Source: Bactrocera neohumeralis
Lineage: Eukaryota > Arthropoda > Insecta > Diptera > Tephritidae
Direction of reading: 5' to 3'
Assembly: GCF_024586455.1 (NCBI RefSeq)
Contig: NC_065920.1
Location: 47,761,824-47,825,823, forward strand
Length of the DNA: 64,000 nt
Part shown: positions 10,300 through 21,455 of the stretch, in pieces
How the letters are laid out: each line of letters opens with the position of its first letter
How positions within the stretch are numbered: position 1 is the stretch's first letter
Made by a program: the position numbers and the translations under genes
Notes under the pieces: generated by a model
Database searches by the model: none
What the model was told of the DNA's origin: nothing
The model's input: the letters and a program-made list of their open reading frames with translations, nothing else

Positions 10300-10795
10300 T
10301 TGCGCGAAATGTTTGTCCTGACTCTCCAGGTGCTCGAAGAAATCTCACCAGCCGCTTGTTCGTTAGCTAGGGACGCTCTTACAGTAGATCCTAAATTGAA
10401 AGCAACAATACAGTTTTTGCAAAAACTGAAGACGCTCGACCTTCCCAAGTGACATAGATTCGCTCTTGAAAAGTTCCAAGACGATCCAACCCACTTTTGG
10501 TTTTGGTTGTGATAAATAAGCAAAATTGTTGCGTTTGGGATGAAAAGCAAGAGATTCAAGAGCTCCGATCTCATCCAGAAAAACAAAGATTAGGTGTGGC
10601 TTGTAGGCCGATGGAACCATCGGTCCATATTTCTTCAAAAATAATGCCGGTGAGAACGTAACTGTCAATGGCGACTTTTATCGCGTCATGATAACCGACT
10701 ATTTGAAACCTGAAATTGAAAACCGTGATTTCTGTAACATTTGGTTTCAACAAGATAGCTCCAATTCCCATACATCGCATTAATCAGATTTCTCT
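10300..10795 (+). mobile_element. decayed mariner/maT-type transposase remnant
   Basis: Pieces of a mariner-type transposase appear in changing frames on the plus strand. These include KATIQFLQKLKTLDLPK at about 10400-10450, TIGPYFFKNNAGENVTVNGD around 10610-10670, and YRVMITDYLKPEIENRDFCN with NIWFQQDSSNSHTSH to about 10780. The NVTVNGD and WFQQD blocks identify the branch also seen at 5.3-6.3 kb and 57.4-58.2 kb. The first catalytic region (SDEAHF) is lost. Clearly inactive. Confidence 0.65.
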
Positions 10796-11879
10796 TTAAA
10801 CCCATCCAAAATGGTGTTCATAATTTTTTGTGAGGTGGCTAATGTAAATTAAGTCCAACTATTTTTTATTTTAAATAATATATCAATTTTGAGTTATTCC
10901 ATTTCAAGTTTATTATATTATTTTATCCATATTTGGAATGGGATATCTTTCGTCGAAAGCTATAATGTTAATCACCCATAATCACCTATCGACTAATATA
11001 GAATTAATAAAAGTTTTTTGTTTCGGATTTTTTCGCTCAGGTATTTTTTGACTTTTTTCTTCTTTGCAATTTTCCGCCGAGTACTTTGTTGTTGGTCGGT
11101 TCCATTTTGTCCTAGTTTCACTTGATACTCCACCGAGCGTGTTCGCAAATATGCGCATCATTTCTTCGCAAATATTTTTTCATTATTGTGTAGGTTTGTA
11201 CAAAAGTCCACAGTCCACATGCCCATATTGCTGTTTAAGGTCTCAGTAGTTTAAAATGCTCCCTCATATTTTCTGCTCTCAAGTGCATGTTAAACCCTCT
11301 CCACATTATTGAATTTTGGCAATTTCGACTGTTCGCAGTTATTTCAGTTATTTCAACCCTTTTTTGGTGTTTCAAAAAGGAATGAGACAGTATTCCATAT
11401 ATTTGAATAAATGCTGGAAGAAAGATTTAAGTTGGACATGAAGTAACTCAAATGACCAAGTTGATTTTATTTTATGATGAATATATTTGTTAAGCATTCA
11501 TTCTGCGTAGCTCAGAGGATCTATCTCCCATCACTGTAGTGCCTTTTAATACTTTTACATAACCTAGAGTTACCGGAACCTTTAGCACAACATATTTGAA
11601 CAAAAAGTTTCATTAAACACAGAGTTTCTTTAAACACACCCTTGTTACAAACTTTTACATTAAACTCTGAGTTATTTATAAGCATTTAATATTCAAATTA
11701 CATTCATAGTTTCAGCATCAAGGAGTCTATGTAAAATTTGAATTTTGTATCATATTCGTAAAATCGAAGGATAAATTAATTTAAGTTAAAGTAATGTCAT
11801 TTTGCTCGAAGTTTCTCAAAAAAATCAATTCAATGTTCAATTCCATTTCAATGATAACTTCGGCTGATTTTTGATGAAT
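10796..11879. other. no recognisable gene
   Basis: AT-rich sequence without supported coding content. Much of it is present, reversed and degraded, at about 33220-33760. Confidence 0.4.
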
Positions 11880-12300
11880 TAACGCACAGTTTCGATGGGA
11901 TTTCCGTTGATCACGGATTTTGATTGGCCCACATGTTGATCGTCATTTATGGCCTCACGACAACTTTGAAAACGTTGAAACCACTCGTGCTCTCTGCTAC
12001 GGATAGGCAATCATCGCCACAAACTTGTTTCATCAATTGAAACGATTCGGTAAAAGTTTTACTAATTTTCAAACAAAATTTAATGTTGGCTCTTTGTTCG
12101 AAGCTCATTATCGCACCGATAACACAAACATACTGACACTTAAAACGCAATAACTTCACTTCCAATAAATGAAATATCATGAACTTCTCACTGGACAATC
12201 GACAAAGATATCAGACTCTAACGCACTAGTCGACATATACATGGCGCACCAGGGCCACTAGATTCAAAAAGTCCTGTTCACTTTGATTATATATTGAATA
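11880..12300 (-). mobile_element. mariner 5' fragment with transposase N-terminus
   Basis: On the minus strand a leader like that at 8.8 kb is followed by an ATG at about 12111 and MSFEQRANIKFCLKISKTFTE...QLMKQVCGDDCLS. This is the first helix-turn-helix of a mariner transposase. A one-base change near 11990 alters the frame (FQRFQ-type block becomes FNVFK), after which a short DDQHVGQ-like segment continues in another frame. The element ends near 11880, so only the DNA-binding beginning remains. The whole segment is missing from the degraded inverted copy. Confidence 0.75.
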
Positions 12301-14749
12301 CTATAGGGATATTGCAGAAATATATGCTTTTGTCTGCTGTACACCAGTAGTACCGTTGTAGTATATGTAGGCCGTTAAATTCTTTCCCATTCAATTATCT
12401 TCAATTTGTGATGTGATATTTGGGTTGCGGAAGTTATCAGTGCTCCTCCAAATTCATTTTCAATATTGATGGGCTCAAACCATGGTTCAGGATATATTCG
12501 GTCTTATGCCGAAAAGCCGTAGGAAGTGATCTATGCTCCAGATTATGCCAAAACTTTTAGGCGTAGCTTATATCCAACCGGATTAAGATGATTAAACCAG
12601 TATATTTTCGTTCTTGAGTTATAAGCTTCTATCGAAATTGCTTATTCCTAAAACATTTTACTAAAATATACACACTTGACTATCAACTCACTATTTAAAT
12701 GCACTGTCATGATGTCAAGTTAGATGGCTCTTGCAAAGCACATCATCAGTATTCGTTCATGGTATTACCTAACCAGCCAATTGAATTTGTTCCATATTGC
12801 TGCTCACAACGTAGTCCTGCGTGAGCTTGTGACGGGTGTGGCAACGATAAACAGAGTGTGATGTTGTGCATCAAAAGTTCGTCGACTGGTGGTAAATAAT
12901 AATAAAAAAATATTAACAGGAAGATATGCAACGAGTTCCCATATGGTGGATAGTCGTTGGCCATGTAAGAAGTTTGGTTGTTATGGGTGTTCCGCGCTAA
13001 AACTTTGACTTCTCTAAACTCGTAGCGCTATTGGAAATGTGGATGACACACTTGGTGCGCAGTTTTTCACTTCGTTTTGTTGAACCACTAAATTTGCATT
13101 CTGATAGACTAATGAGTGTGTATCTACAGAATTAGAAAACAATTGAAAACCTCATTGTATTTTTTGTGGCACCAATACCCAACGACCTCAACCATAGCAA
13201 ATAATCACATTCAAAAGTTAGTTCAAAAATTTCAACAACTTTTATAGAGTTAGTTTTCCAGAGAAGAAGGTCAACCGCAGCTTAATTATGTCTCCACAAC
13301 GACAGAAATATATGGATCCCTCCTTCTATTGTGAACTTTCACCAACCATATTGATTTCCAAAAGTCCTGATGTTAATTATCAGTGAGCTAGGTCAGTTTT
13401 TCGCCGGAATTTCCCAGTACCTGCCAGGTGCATTGTCCAATTTTTACACCGGCTCCTTTAAGGCTCTCTCATACTATGTCGGTGATAAAATTTAATGTCT
13501 TTGGCGTATTTAGATTGCCCTTGTAGCGGATACCGAAGGAAACGAAAATTGTTATGCGTTGAGATAAATTCACGTCAGATCTCATAATGCCATGAACAAA
13601 GTGTAAGTAAGCTGAAGCCCGTTCTTTAAAAAAAATTTTTTTTTTTTTTTGGGAACAATTAACTTTGTGCATTTCAGACCAGAGATCCACTTATTGCACT
13701 CAGGTCACTGTCGTGCTTTTTCAATGACCGCCTTTAAGAATTCTTGGATGACTGAAGAAGCAAATCGTGTGCAAATGAACTGAGGCTAGACTGGCTTCAT
13801 GAAGTATTGACAAACTGGATAAAGTAACGGCCTGCCTTAAGATAATACGAACCAAGAAACAACTAAATGACTTAACTTAACTTAAGTAAACTTCCACCTA
13901 AAAAAGGCCAAAGCTCAAAAAAAAGAGTCATTTGGGGATATCATCAAAAAAGTCTCCACTTCATAATTATATACATATTTAAGTCCTTCGAAAATAATCT
14001 TATTCTACTATATACATGTAAATAAACAATATTTCTCTTGTTGAAAACTCATTAACTCAAAATCGTTCTCTTTAAAATCTCTCCGAATACCAATAACAGG
14101 TTCAGAATAGATAAAGCATGACTAAGAGAAAATAAGATATTATTGCAATAAAAAAATCGTTTCACGTCTCTCTTGTATATAAAATTTAGTTTATCTTAAC
14201 GAAAAAGTTTTAGCACTCTTTAGTAGTTTATATATACCAAGTTAGCGTCATCTGGTTTGCAAAGCAAGTGATTCTCCCCATTTCTTCAGAGACTCTCCTT
14301 GATTCATTCTAAGCAAACTATAATGTTAATTAATTTACATAATATCCGAATGAAATGTATTGATTAATTTCGTCATTGGTCCCCGAAAACTGTATGCGTG
14401 ATTAATGCGGAATACAAAGCAATTTTGGGAAGAATCATACTAGATTACCATTAAAAAGTATTGATGAGAACAAGACTCTGCTCTTCGAGAGCTATTTTGC
14501 AGTAAGGTCGGTGAATTATCTTCTGTACTAAAGTATTTTCATTGTAGATGAAGGCAAGGTATAAATAAAGACTTCGAGCTTCATTCGTTGTCGTGGATCC
14601 GAACCGTATGATCTGAAGGATTGCTAGGTGACTTTGGATCCATAAGTAAATACCTCTAATTTCATTTAGTCAAACATAACTCCCTGTAAGCGCCCATAAA
14701 TGCAGCCACAATCCCGAAAACCGAATTCACTTAAATAAATATTGGGCGC
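12301..14749. other. no recognisable gene
   Basis: No coding frame can be supported here. A mixed A/T homopolymer tract (A8T15-like) lies at about 13627-13650. The inverted degraded copy lacks roughly 11860-13230 and about 14110-14660, so parts of this stretch are variable between the two copies, although I see no transposon gene in them. Confidence 0.4.
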
Positions 14750-15880
14750 TGGAAATTTTGCAAAGCCAGGACGCAGTAAAGATATGAAATGCCATGTACC
14801 TTAAATTGGTGATTTTGCCAACCACTATGCTCCATGACATGAGCAGAATACAATATCTTTCTAAACGTAAGGGTGTAGTGAATATTATCCAAAATGAGAG
14901 TGGGTTGATATGTTTGTGCTTTTGGTACCCACAGGTACTCTTCGCAGAGCAGCTGCCACTATGCGAAATTAAAAAATCGGATTGAAATATACTTGCAACA
15001 CAACACCAACAACAAAGTGTATTAAAACAAATAGTTGTTTGAAGGTATGTTAGTACATACGTTTATAAGTGTGTGTGTATGCTTAGATTGTGTGTAAAAT
15101 TTCCAATCTGTCAGCTTTCATTTCCGCTCATCGACTGATTGATGCCTTGTATGAAAGCTTCCTTTCGTGTACTTGTGTGTGTGGATGTGTGTATCTGCAA
15201 CTTTCAGGCTCCGTTTTGCGATCTAACTATCGAATGGCCAGCGTGCGGGTATAATTTTTTTTAGTTTCCTGTCTACGCTAGTTCTATTTTCAGTTTGGCA
15301 TTTACCATTATCAGCCCATTGTTGTGTTTTGGGGATTCACTTTTTAAGTTGCGTATACGCAGTGGCTTACCAACATTTCAGCATACTTGTATCAACATGT
15401 GTATGTATCAGTCAAAAGTGTATAATTTCCAAGTTTCCCTATCATTTATAACTGTGTGTTGATTATTTGCATGCTTGTGGTGTAGGACCAGCGGCAGGAC
15501 CGTAATTTGGTAAAATTCTGTGTTTCTGACATAAGAATTTTGCAGCAAGTGCTCGTGCATTAGTAAAATCTAAAGTTTTATTGATATTTGCCAGGTTTAA
15601 AATTCAAAGTGGTTATGATGAAGTTTAGCACAGTTATGAGTTAAGTAAAGAAAGACTAGATCATATTGGAAACGGGTGCAATAATGGTAAAGTGGAAAGG
15701 AAAGTTGGTTGCAACATTTTAAATTGCTTTGGTGGCCAACATTTATACTGTAAGTATCAAAACTGGTTCTAAATAATTTGTGAAAAATTAAATAAAATTT
15801 TTTCTATTAAATATACCTAACATGTTACATATACTTCACACTTTATTTTTAATGTATCGTACTTAATGCAATTGAATCAT
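14750..15880 (+). repeat. diverged direct duplication, copy 1
   Basis: A series of blocks occurs here and again, in the same order and orientation, about 2.3-2.6 kb downstream. They include GACGCAGTA, CCAAAATGAGAG, CTATTTTCAGTTTG, GCGTATACGCAGTGG (15351-15365), ATTTATAACTGTGTGTT and a CATACTTCACA-like block. Homology between the blocks is low. No open frame is conserved between the copies. The conserved core suggests either an old noncoding duplication or a repeat family. Confidence 0.55.
15351..15365 (+). other. conserved motif GCGTATACGCAGTGG
   Basis: First of three identical 15-mers in the window. The first ten bases are a perfect palindrome (GCGTATACGC). In this copy it continues CTTACC. 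It is the best conserved block of the diverged direct duplication. Confidence 0.5.
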
Positions 15881-15911
15881 TGTCATTGCATTGCTAAAGC
15901 GATTTAAAATA

Positions 15912-16394
15912 ATGGGTTGTCAAAAAAGTCTTGCGGTATTTTTATTGAATTTTTTTTTTTTATTGAAATTGAAATGAATTTTTGATGACTCATGCCCAGC
16001 TCTTGACCGATGCTACGGCTGATACTATGCCGGTCTCTTTCGATCAGTTCAGCGATTTTATCGCAATTTTGAAACCATCGTTGTGCGGTGGAAATGGAAA
16101 CTGTATCGGGTCCATAAACTGCACAACCCTTATTGGCGGCCTGAGATGCATTTTTGCTTTTATCGTAGTAGTACTGTAAAAATATGCCGTATTTTCTCTT
16201 TATTTTGCACCATGTTTGCGACGCTATAACTCACGAACGACTCAAAAGAAACGACAATCAATCAAACGCGTGTTAGCGCGTGAAATCAGCTTTCCAAAAA
16301 GGTATAGCATGACCCGATGCGCCGAATAAAACTAGAACTACGCGCTTTCAGCGCCAACTAGCGAAAATACCGCAAGACTTTTTTGACAACCTAT
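15912..16394 (-). mobile_element. mariner internal-deletion derivative, copy B (complete, TA-flanked)
   Basis: Terminal repeats ATGGGTTGTCAAAAAAGTCT (left) and, on the other strand, ATAGGTTGTCAAAAAAGTCT (right) bound the 483-bp element. TA dinucleotides lie immediately outside both ends, the mariner target-site duplication. Inside, the minus strand starts a transposase (ATG near 16214) with an extra T that breaks the frame after about 12 codons. It then loses a further block present in copy A, and ends at the same GMSH deletion joint as copy A, 50-60 bp from the terminus. It can only move with transposase supplied by a full-length relative. The degraded inverted contig lacks this insertion. 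Confidence 0.9.
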
Positions 16395-17324
16395 TATTAG
16401 CGTACAAAAGAATCATAAGTTAAAAGATTGGGCATTTTACTTTTTTCATATTCTCTATTTAATTCTTTACACTTGACTCAATTATTCCTCATCTTTTATG
16501 GAGGTCAATAGAGAACACTTTGTGAACTCCATAAACGTCAGCAAGCTCGTTTTCCGTCGATTGAACAGAATTTGCCTTATTCGAGGCAGGTTCGCAGTGA
16601 AGTCCACTGTTTTGAATATTTCTGCATTTCTATAAAAACCTTCTGAACTTAATGCTGTAATTTTTTTTTTTACTTTCATTATATAATATCATTTTAAAAA
16701 ACAAAAATCGAACTACATACTGTCTAATATAGGTATTTTAGCATTTTCCTAAAATCGGCTAGATACGACACGCTTGAAAAGAAACAAGGAGAAAACCAAT
16801 TTACAAGTCCAATTCATCTAATATCTTGAATGTATCTGACACTAGTGGGAGAAGAAGACGAAGCCCTAATTGAACCGCTCTTCTGCTGTTTACGGTCGCT
16901 TTTATGCTCTGGAAGAGGTATAACTTTATGCAAGGCTTCAAAAACCTGAGGCAGCAAAATATTATTTTAAGTCTTTTATTCGCAAAATCTTGGAGACTAG
17001 CACAACATCAACTGGTGTAATGTATACAAGTTGGCCCAAATACAGATAGAATGATAGCTAAACAATTTTAAGGAATTCCCCACATACACGCTGGTATTGA
17101 ATTTAGTTGGATACGTTTGCTGTTAGTTTTACATTTTATATTTTATAATAGAACAAAGCTTTTAATGAGTAAATGCAAAATTATATGTAACAGAAATTAG
17201 TACCATAAAAAAACTCTACTCTCGATAAGCGAGAAAAAAATCAGATTGCGCAATTCCACGATATCAAAGTTTTGTGAAAAAAATGTGTGGACTTATAAGC
17301 AGTTATGAATACTTTATAGGGAGA
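16395..17324. other. no recognisable gene
   Basis: AT-rich sequence between a mariner derivative and the second copy of the direct duplication. The longest frame (16482-16679, minus) has no resemblance to known proteins. Its inverted counterpart at 30.7-31.4 kb is collinear. Confidence 0.4.
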
Positions 17325-18000
17325 AAAACCATATGCTGTAAATTTTTCCAAACTAGAACGCAGTAGAGCCTATGTAATGTTATATAGCTTAGATTGGTCT
17401 GACCATGATCAAATGATTGATATTGTCGTGAAGTAAGAGTATAGTGGATATTTACCAAAATGAGAGAATGTGGTGGATGTGTGCATCACTTTGATTTAGC
17501 AAATGGATTGCCTACGTGCGTGATTTTTCTGTTTTTCCTGCTTACGTCAGCTCAATTTTCGGTTTGTCATTCCCTCTGTGTGTCTTTGGCCTTCAGGCAT
17601 TACTTTTGCATGTTGCGTATACGCAGTGGGGCGCAGTGTTGTGTGCGAATTGATCAGTAATTTTCCATTGCTCAAAATTTTGTTGTTTTGTTTCTGACTA
17701 CCGTTTATAATTGTGTGTTAATTTTGTTTCTGGTTATGTTTATTGCTTTTGTTGGACGTAAATTTTGTAATTGTATTAGAAGCATTTTACAGCGACAACA
17801 TGATATTTGATGTTTGAGAAGTTTGAAATATGCAAATGGAAAAAGAAGAATTTTGGCATAGTTATGATATGAAGTCTTCACAAAAAGTCACGAAATTTAT
17901 TTGCAATTCTATTTATCAAAAGTATATAGAATACCAAATATATGGATAACTAATATATCATACTTCACATTTGGTCGTATTTAACGTGATTGGAAAGGCT
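17325..18000 (+). repeat. diverged direct duplication, copy 2
   Basis: Shorter partner of the 14.75-kb copy. The same order of blocks is seen: AACGCAGTA, ACCAAAATGAGAG, TCAATTTTCGGTTTG, GCGTATACGCAGTGG (17615-17629), GTTTATAATTGTGTGTT, TGGCATAGTTATGA and CATACTTCACATTT. The 15-bp GCGTATACGCAGTGG core is identical while the sequence around it has diverged, which hints at selection or a shared functional site. A 66-codon open frame (17460-17660) overlaps the core but is not conserved in the other copy. Confidence 0.55.
17615..17629 (+). other. conserved motif GCGTATACGCAGTGG
   Basis: Second identical 15-mer, in the partner copy of the duplication, in the same orientation and relative position. 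Confidence 0.5.
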
Positions 18001-18529
18001 TACATTACTAGGACAATCTAGTAGATCTTTAGTATACAAAAGAAAACTGAAAACTTCCAGTCCAATTTAAGTAAAATTTTGAAAGTATCTTACATATTTC
18101 CCTGCAATAGTTTCGCTACGGAGCGATGAAGACTAATTCGCTATTGGACGTTCTTCTTTGACGCTCAAAACGAGTTATTGACTTTATGAAAGGCCTTAAA
18201 ATCTTAGAAAAACTGAGACTGCAAATTATTTTTGTACGTTTTTTATTTACCAAATCTGGGTAAACCTACCATATTTAAGAATGAACTGATATAATGTTTA
18301 TAAATTGGTACATTGGATTAGAGATAGAATAACCGCGAAAAAATATATATATGTATATTTACACATATATATATACAAATTACGAAACAGTATAACAGTA
18401 ACGGCACATGCGACCAAACAATTCAAAGTTTTTAATATTTAAAAAATTCGAAACTATTGATGAAATACGGCAGCCTGTTCAGAGTCAGAAAAATGTAAAG
18501 GCTGTAATAATAAAATTTTTTAGCTGTAA
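18001..18529. other. no gene; 5' flank of the RTE insertion
   Basis: AT-rich sequence with a TATATA-rich run near 18345-18375. It continues collinearly in the degraded inverted contig up to about 18500-18529, where the RTE element begins. Confidence 0.4.
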
Positions 18530-18744
18530 TAATGAAAGTTCTCTGATCGCCATTCACTTGGGAGTGGTCAGAAACGATTCTTTTACACATGGCTCAGCAG
18601 CTCACAACTTCCGGTCTTTGACCAAGTATTCTCTGGGTAGCCTAAGAACATCCGTTCGAAGGCGAGCTAAAGTGAGAAGGCGAAAAATCCCCCAATTAGG
18701 GTTGTGCCCTGGGTTTAGGACCCGTCTCGTAAAAAACAATACCA

Positions 18745-19612
18745 ATGAAAAGTAAGCGACAGCCTCGGATGAGGGACCCCCCTTTTGATGACGACCATGG
18801 CAAACGAAATAAGGACTACGATATTAGCGCATGCACCTGGAATGTCCGGACCCTTAAATGGGAAGGTGCCGCTGCCCAGCTGGTTGATGTCCTCGCGAAA
18901 ATAAAGGCTGAGATCACCGCCGTCCAAGAAATGCAATGGACGGGACAAGGACAGAGACGAGTAGGTCCTTGTGACATTTACTACAGTGGCCATATAAAGG
19001 AGCGCAAGTTTGGTGTAGGATTCGTGGTGGGAGAGAGACTCCGTCGCCGAGTACTATCATTCACTCCGGTGAATGAACGTCTAGTCACAATCCGCATCAA
19101 AGCGATGTTCTTCAACATATCGCTGATTTGCATCCACGCCCCGACGGAAGAGAAGGACGATATGACCAAAGATGCCTTCTATGAGCGCTTGGAGCGCACC
19201 TATGACAACTGTCACCATCACGATGTTAAAATCGTGCTTGGCGACTTTAACGCCAGGGTGGGCAAAGAAGGTATATTTGGCACTACGGTCGGTAAATTCA
19301 GCCACCACGACGAAACATCCCCAAAGGCTGATCGACTTCGCCGGGGACCGAAATATGGTTATCTGTGGTATTAGATTCCAGATCAAGAAGATACATCAAG
19401 CTACCTGGCTGTCTCCGGATCGAAAAACTGCCAACCAGATCGATCATGTTGTGATAGACGGAAGACACGTCTCCAGTGTTCTAGACGTGCGTACGCTCCG
19501 AGATCCTAACATCAACTCGGGCTACTATCTTGTTGCAGCCAAAATTGGCATCCGTCTCTGTGCAAAAAGCGCAAACAAACGCGCGACGTCGAGAAGCTGC
19601 AAACACAGATAG
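18745..19612 (+). pseudogene. RTE endonuclease domain, frameshifted
   Basis: Two frames joined by a shift near 19320 encode an AP-endonuclease-like (EEP) domain, the nuclease that nicks target DNA to prime reverse transcription. Visible active-site motifs are ACTWNVRTL, VQEMQWTG, ICIHAPT, LGDFNARVG and, in the second frame, NQIDHVVIDGRH. Host genomes often annotate this family as craniofacial development protein 2-like because of the similarity. The first ATG used here is at 18745. A further frame change occurs near 19565 before the linker to the reverse transcriptase. Confidence 0.88.
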
Positions 19613-20934
19613 CCGAACGATTTTCGACGTCGCAGCTCTCTAAGAGCACTCGTCAACAACTCGGTATAAGGGAACTGTGGGACGGCATTTCAAATTCCTT
19701 ACGTACAGCTGCAACCGACACCATTGGTTTTTGGAAAGTGCAAAAGAACAGCTGGTACGACGAGGAGTGTCGTGTCGCAGCGGAGAGAAAACAGGCTGCC
19801 TACCTCGTAACGTTACGATCGACCACAACACGTGCGGATGGGATAGATACCGAGAGTTGAAGAGGGAAGCGAGACGCATTTGTAGACGGAAGAAGAAAGA
19901 GGCCGAAATGCGTGAGTACGAAGAGCTTGATAAGCTGGCCGACAGGGGTAATGCTCGAAAATTCTACGAAAAAATGCGGCGGCTTATAGAAGGTTTCAAG
20001 ACCGGAGCATACTCTTGTAGAACCCCCAAAGGTGATCTAGTGACCGATGCGCAGAGCATACTTAAATTATGGAGGGAACACTTCTCCAGCCTGCTGAATG
20101 GCAGTGAACGCACAACACCAGGAGAAGGAGAACCCGATTCCCCAATCGATGACGATGGAACAGACGTTCCATTACCCGACCATGAAGAAGTTCGAATAGC
20201 AATTGCCCGCCTGAAGAACAACAAAGCGCTAGGGGCCGACGGATTGCCGGCCGAGCTATTCAAACACGGCGGCGAAGAACTGGTAAGGAGCATGTATCAG
20301 CTTCTTAGCAAAATATGGTCAGGACGAAAGCATGCCCAACGATAGGAATTTAAGTGTGCTATGCCCAATCCATAAAAAAGGAGATCCCACAATCTGCGCC
20401 AACTACCATGGGATTAGCCTCCTCAACATTGCATATAAGGTTCTATCGAGCATATTGTGTGAAAGATTAAAGCTCACCGTCAACAAACTGATTGGACCTT
20501 ATCAGTGTGGCTTCAGATCTGGAAAATCAACAACCGACCAGATATTCACCATGCGCCAAATCTTGGAAAAGACCCGTGAAAGAAGAATGGACACACACCA
20601 CCTCTTCGTCGATTTCAAAGCTGCTTTCGACAGCACGAAAAGGAGCTGCCTTTATGGCCTCAACACCCGCGCCGTTAGTTCTGCTTTCTCCAGAATGGAC
20701 AAGGAAGCAATGCAAATGGGTCTGACAGTGAACGAGGGCAAAACGAAATATCTCCTGGCACCAAACAAACAGTCGTCGCACGCGCGACTTGGCTCTCACG
20801 TCACTGTTACCAGTCATAAATTTGAAGTTGTAGATAATTTCGTCTATCTTGGAATCAGCGTAAACACCACCTACAATGTCAGCCTGGAATCCAACGCAGG
20901 ATTGCTCTTGCCAACAGGTGCTACTACGGACTGA
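19613..20934 (+). pseudogene. RTE reverse transcriptase, catalytic region deleted
   Basis: The linker (ELWDGISNSL, WYDEECRVAAERKQAAY) shifts frame near 19850 and continues as RKKKEAEMREYEELDKLADR. The fingers follow with KNNKALGADGLPAELFKHGG. After another shift near 20325 comes PNDRNLSVLCPIHKKGDP, then YQCGFRSGKSTTDQIFTMRQ and LFVDFKAAFDSTKRSCLY. At about 20655 the protein jumps directly to LNTRAVSSAFSRMDKEA, removing some 100 residues that should contain the YADD catalytic motif. The copy therefore cannot make active reverse transcriptase. Confidence 0.88.
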
Positions 20935-20942
20935 GTAGGCAA

Positions 20943-21420
20943 TTGAAAAGTAAAGTCTTCTCTCGACGAACAAAAGCTAAACTCTATAAGTCGCTCATAA
21001 TTCCCGTCCTGCTATATGGTGCAGAGGCTTGGGCGATCACAGCAACCGATGAGTCGACGTTACGAGTTTTCGAGAGAAAAATTCTGCGAAAGATTTATGG
21101 TCCTTTGCGCATTGGCCACAGAAATACCGCATTCGATGGAACAATGAGCTGTACGAATATACGACGAAATTGACATAGCTCAAACAAAAAGACAGCGGTT
21201 ACGCTGGCTAGGTCATGTTGTCCGAATGGACGAAAACACTCCAGCTCTGAAAGTATTCGACGCCGTACCGCCGGGGGAGGCAGAGGAAGAGGAAGACCTC
21301 CACTCCGTTGGTAGGACCAAGTGAAGAAGGACCTGGCTTCGCTTGGAATATCCAATTGGCACCACGTAGCGAAAAGAAGAAACGACTGGCGCACTCTTGT
21401 TAACTCTGCTGTAATCGCGT
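20943..21420 (+). pseudogene. RTE ORF C-terminal region, frameshifted
   Basis: Contains the characteristic RTE C-terminal blocks SRRTKAKLYKSLIIPVLLYG, AEAWAITATDESTLRVFERK and, after a frame change near 21120, RLRWLGHVVRMDENTP and GRGRGRPP, with a stop near 21418. The same blocks appear in the other three RTE copies of the window. Confidence 0.85.
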
Positions 21421-21455
21421 AAGCGGTGTCTACGCCAATTAAGATGAAGAAGAAG

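Larger units (their letters stand above)
18530..21455 (+). mobile_element. RTE-type non-LTR retrotransposon, copy A
   Basis: The element runs from a short leader through endonuclease and reverse transcriptase to a 3' tail of GAAGAAG type near 21450. No RNase H or LTR is present, which is usual for RTE. The coding region contains several frameshifts and an internal deletion, so it is dead. The reversed contig shows a corresponding site without the element: flanks at about 18500 and 21460 are separated there by only about 170 bp of unrelated sequence. Three further partial copies of the same family are in the window (39.1-41.1, 47.2-48.8 and 58.7-59.9 kb). Confidence 0.9.
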
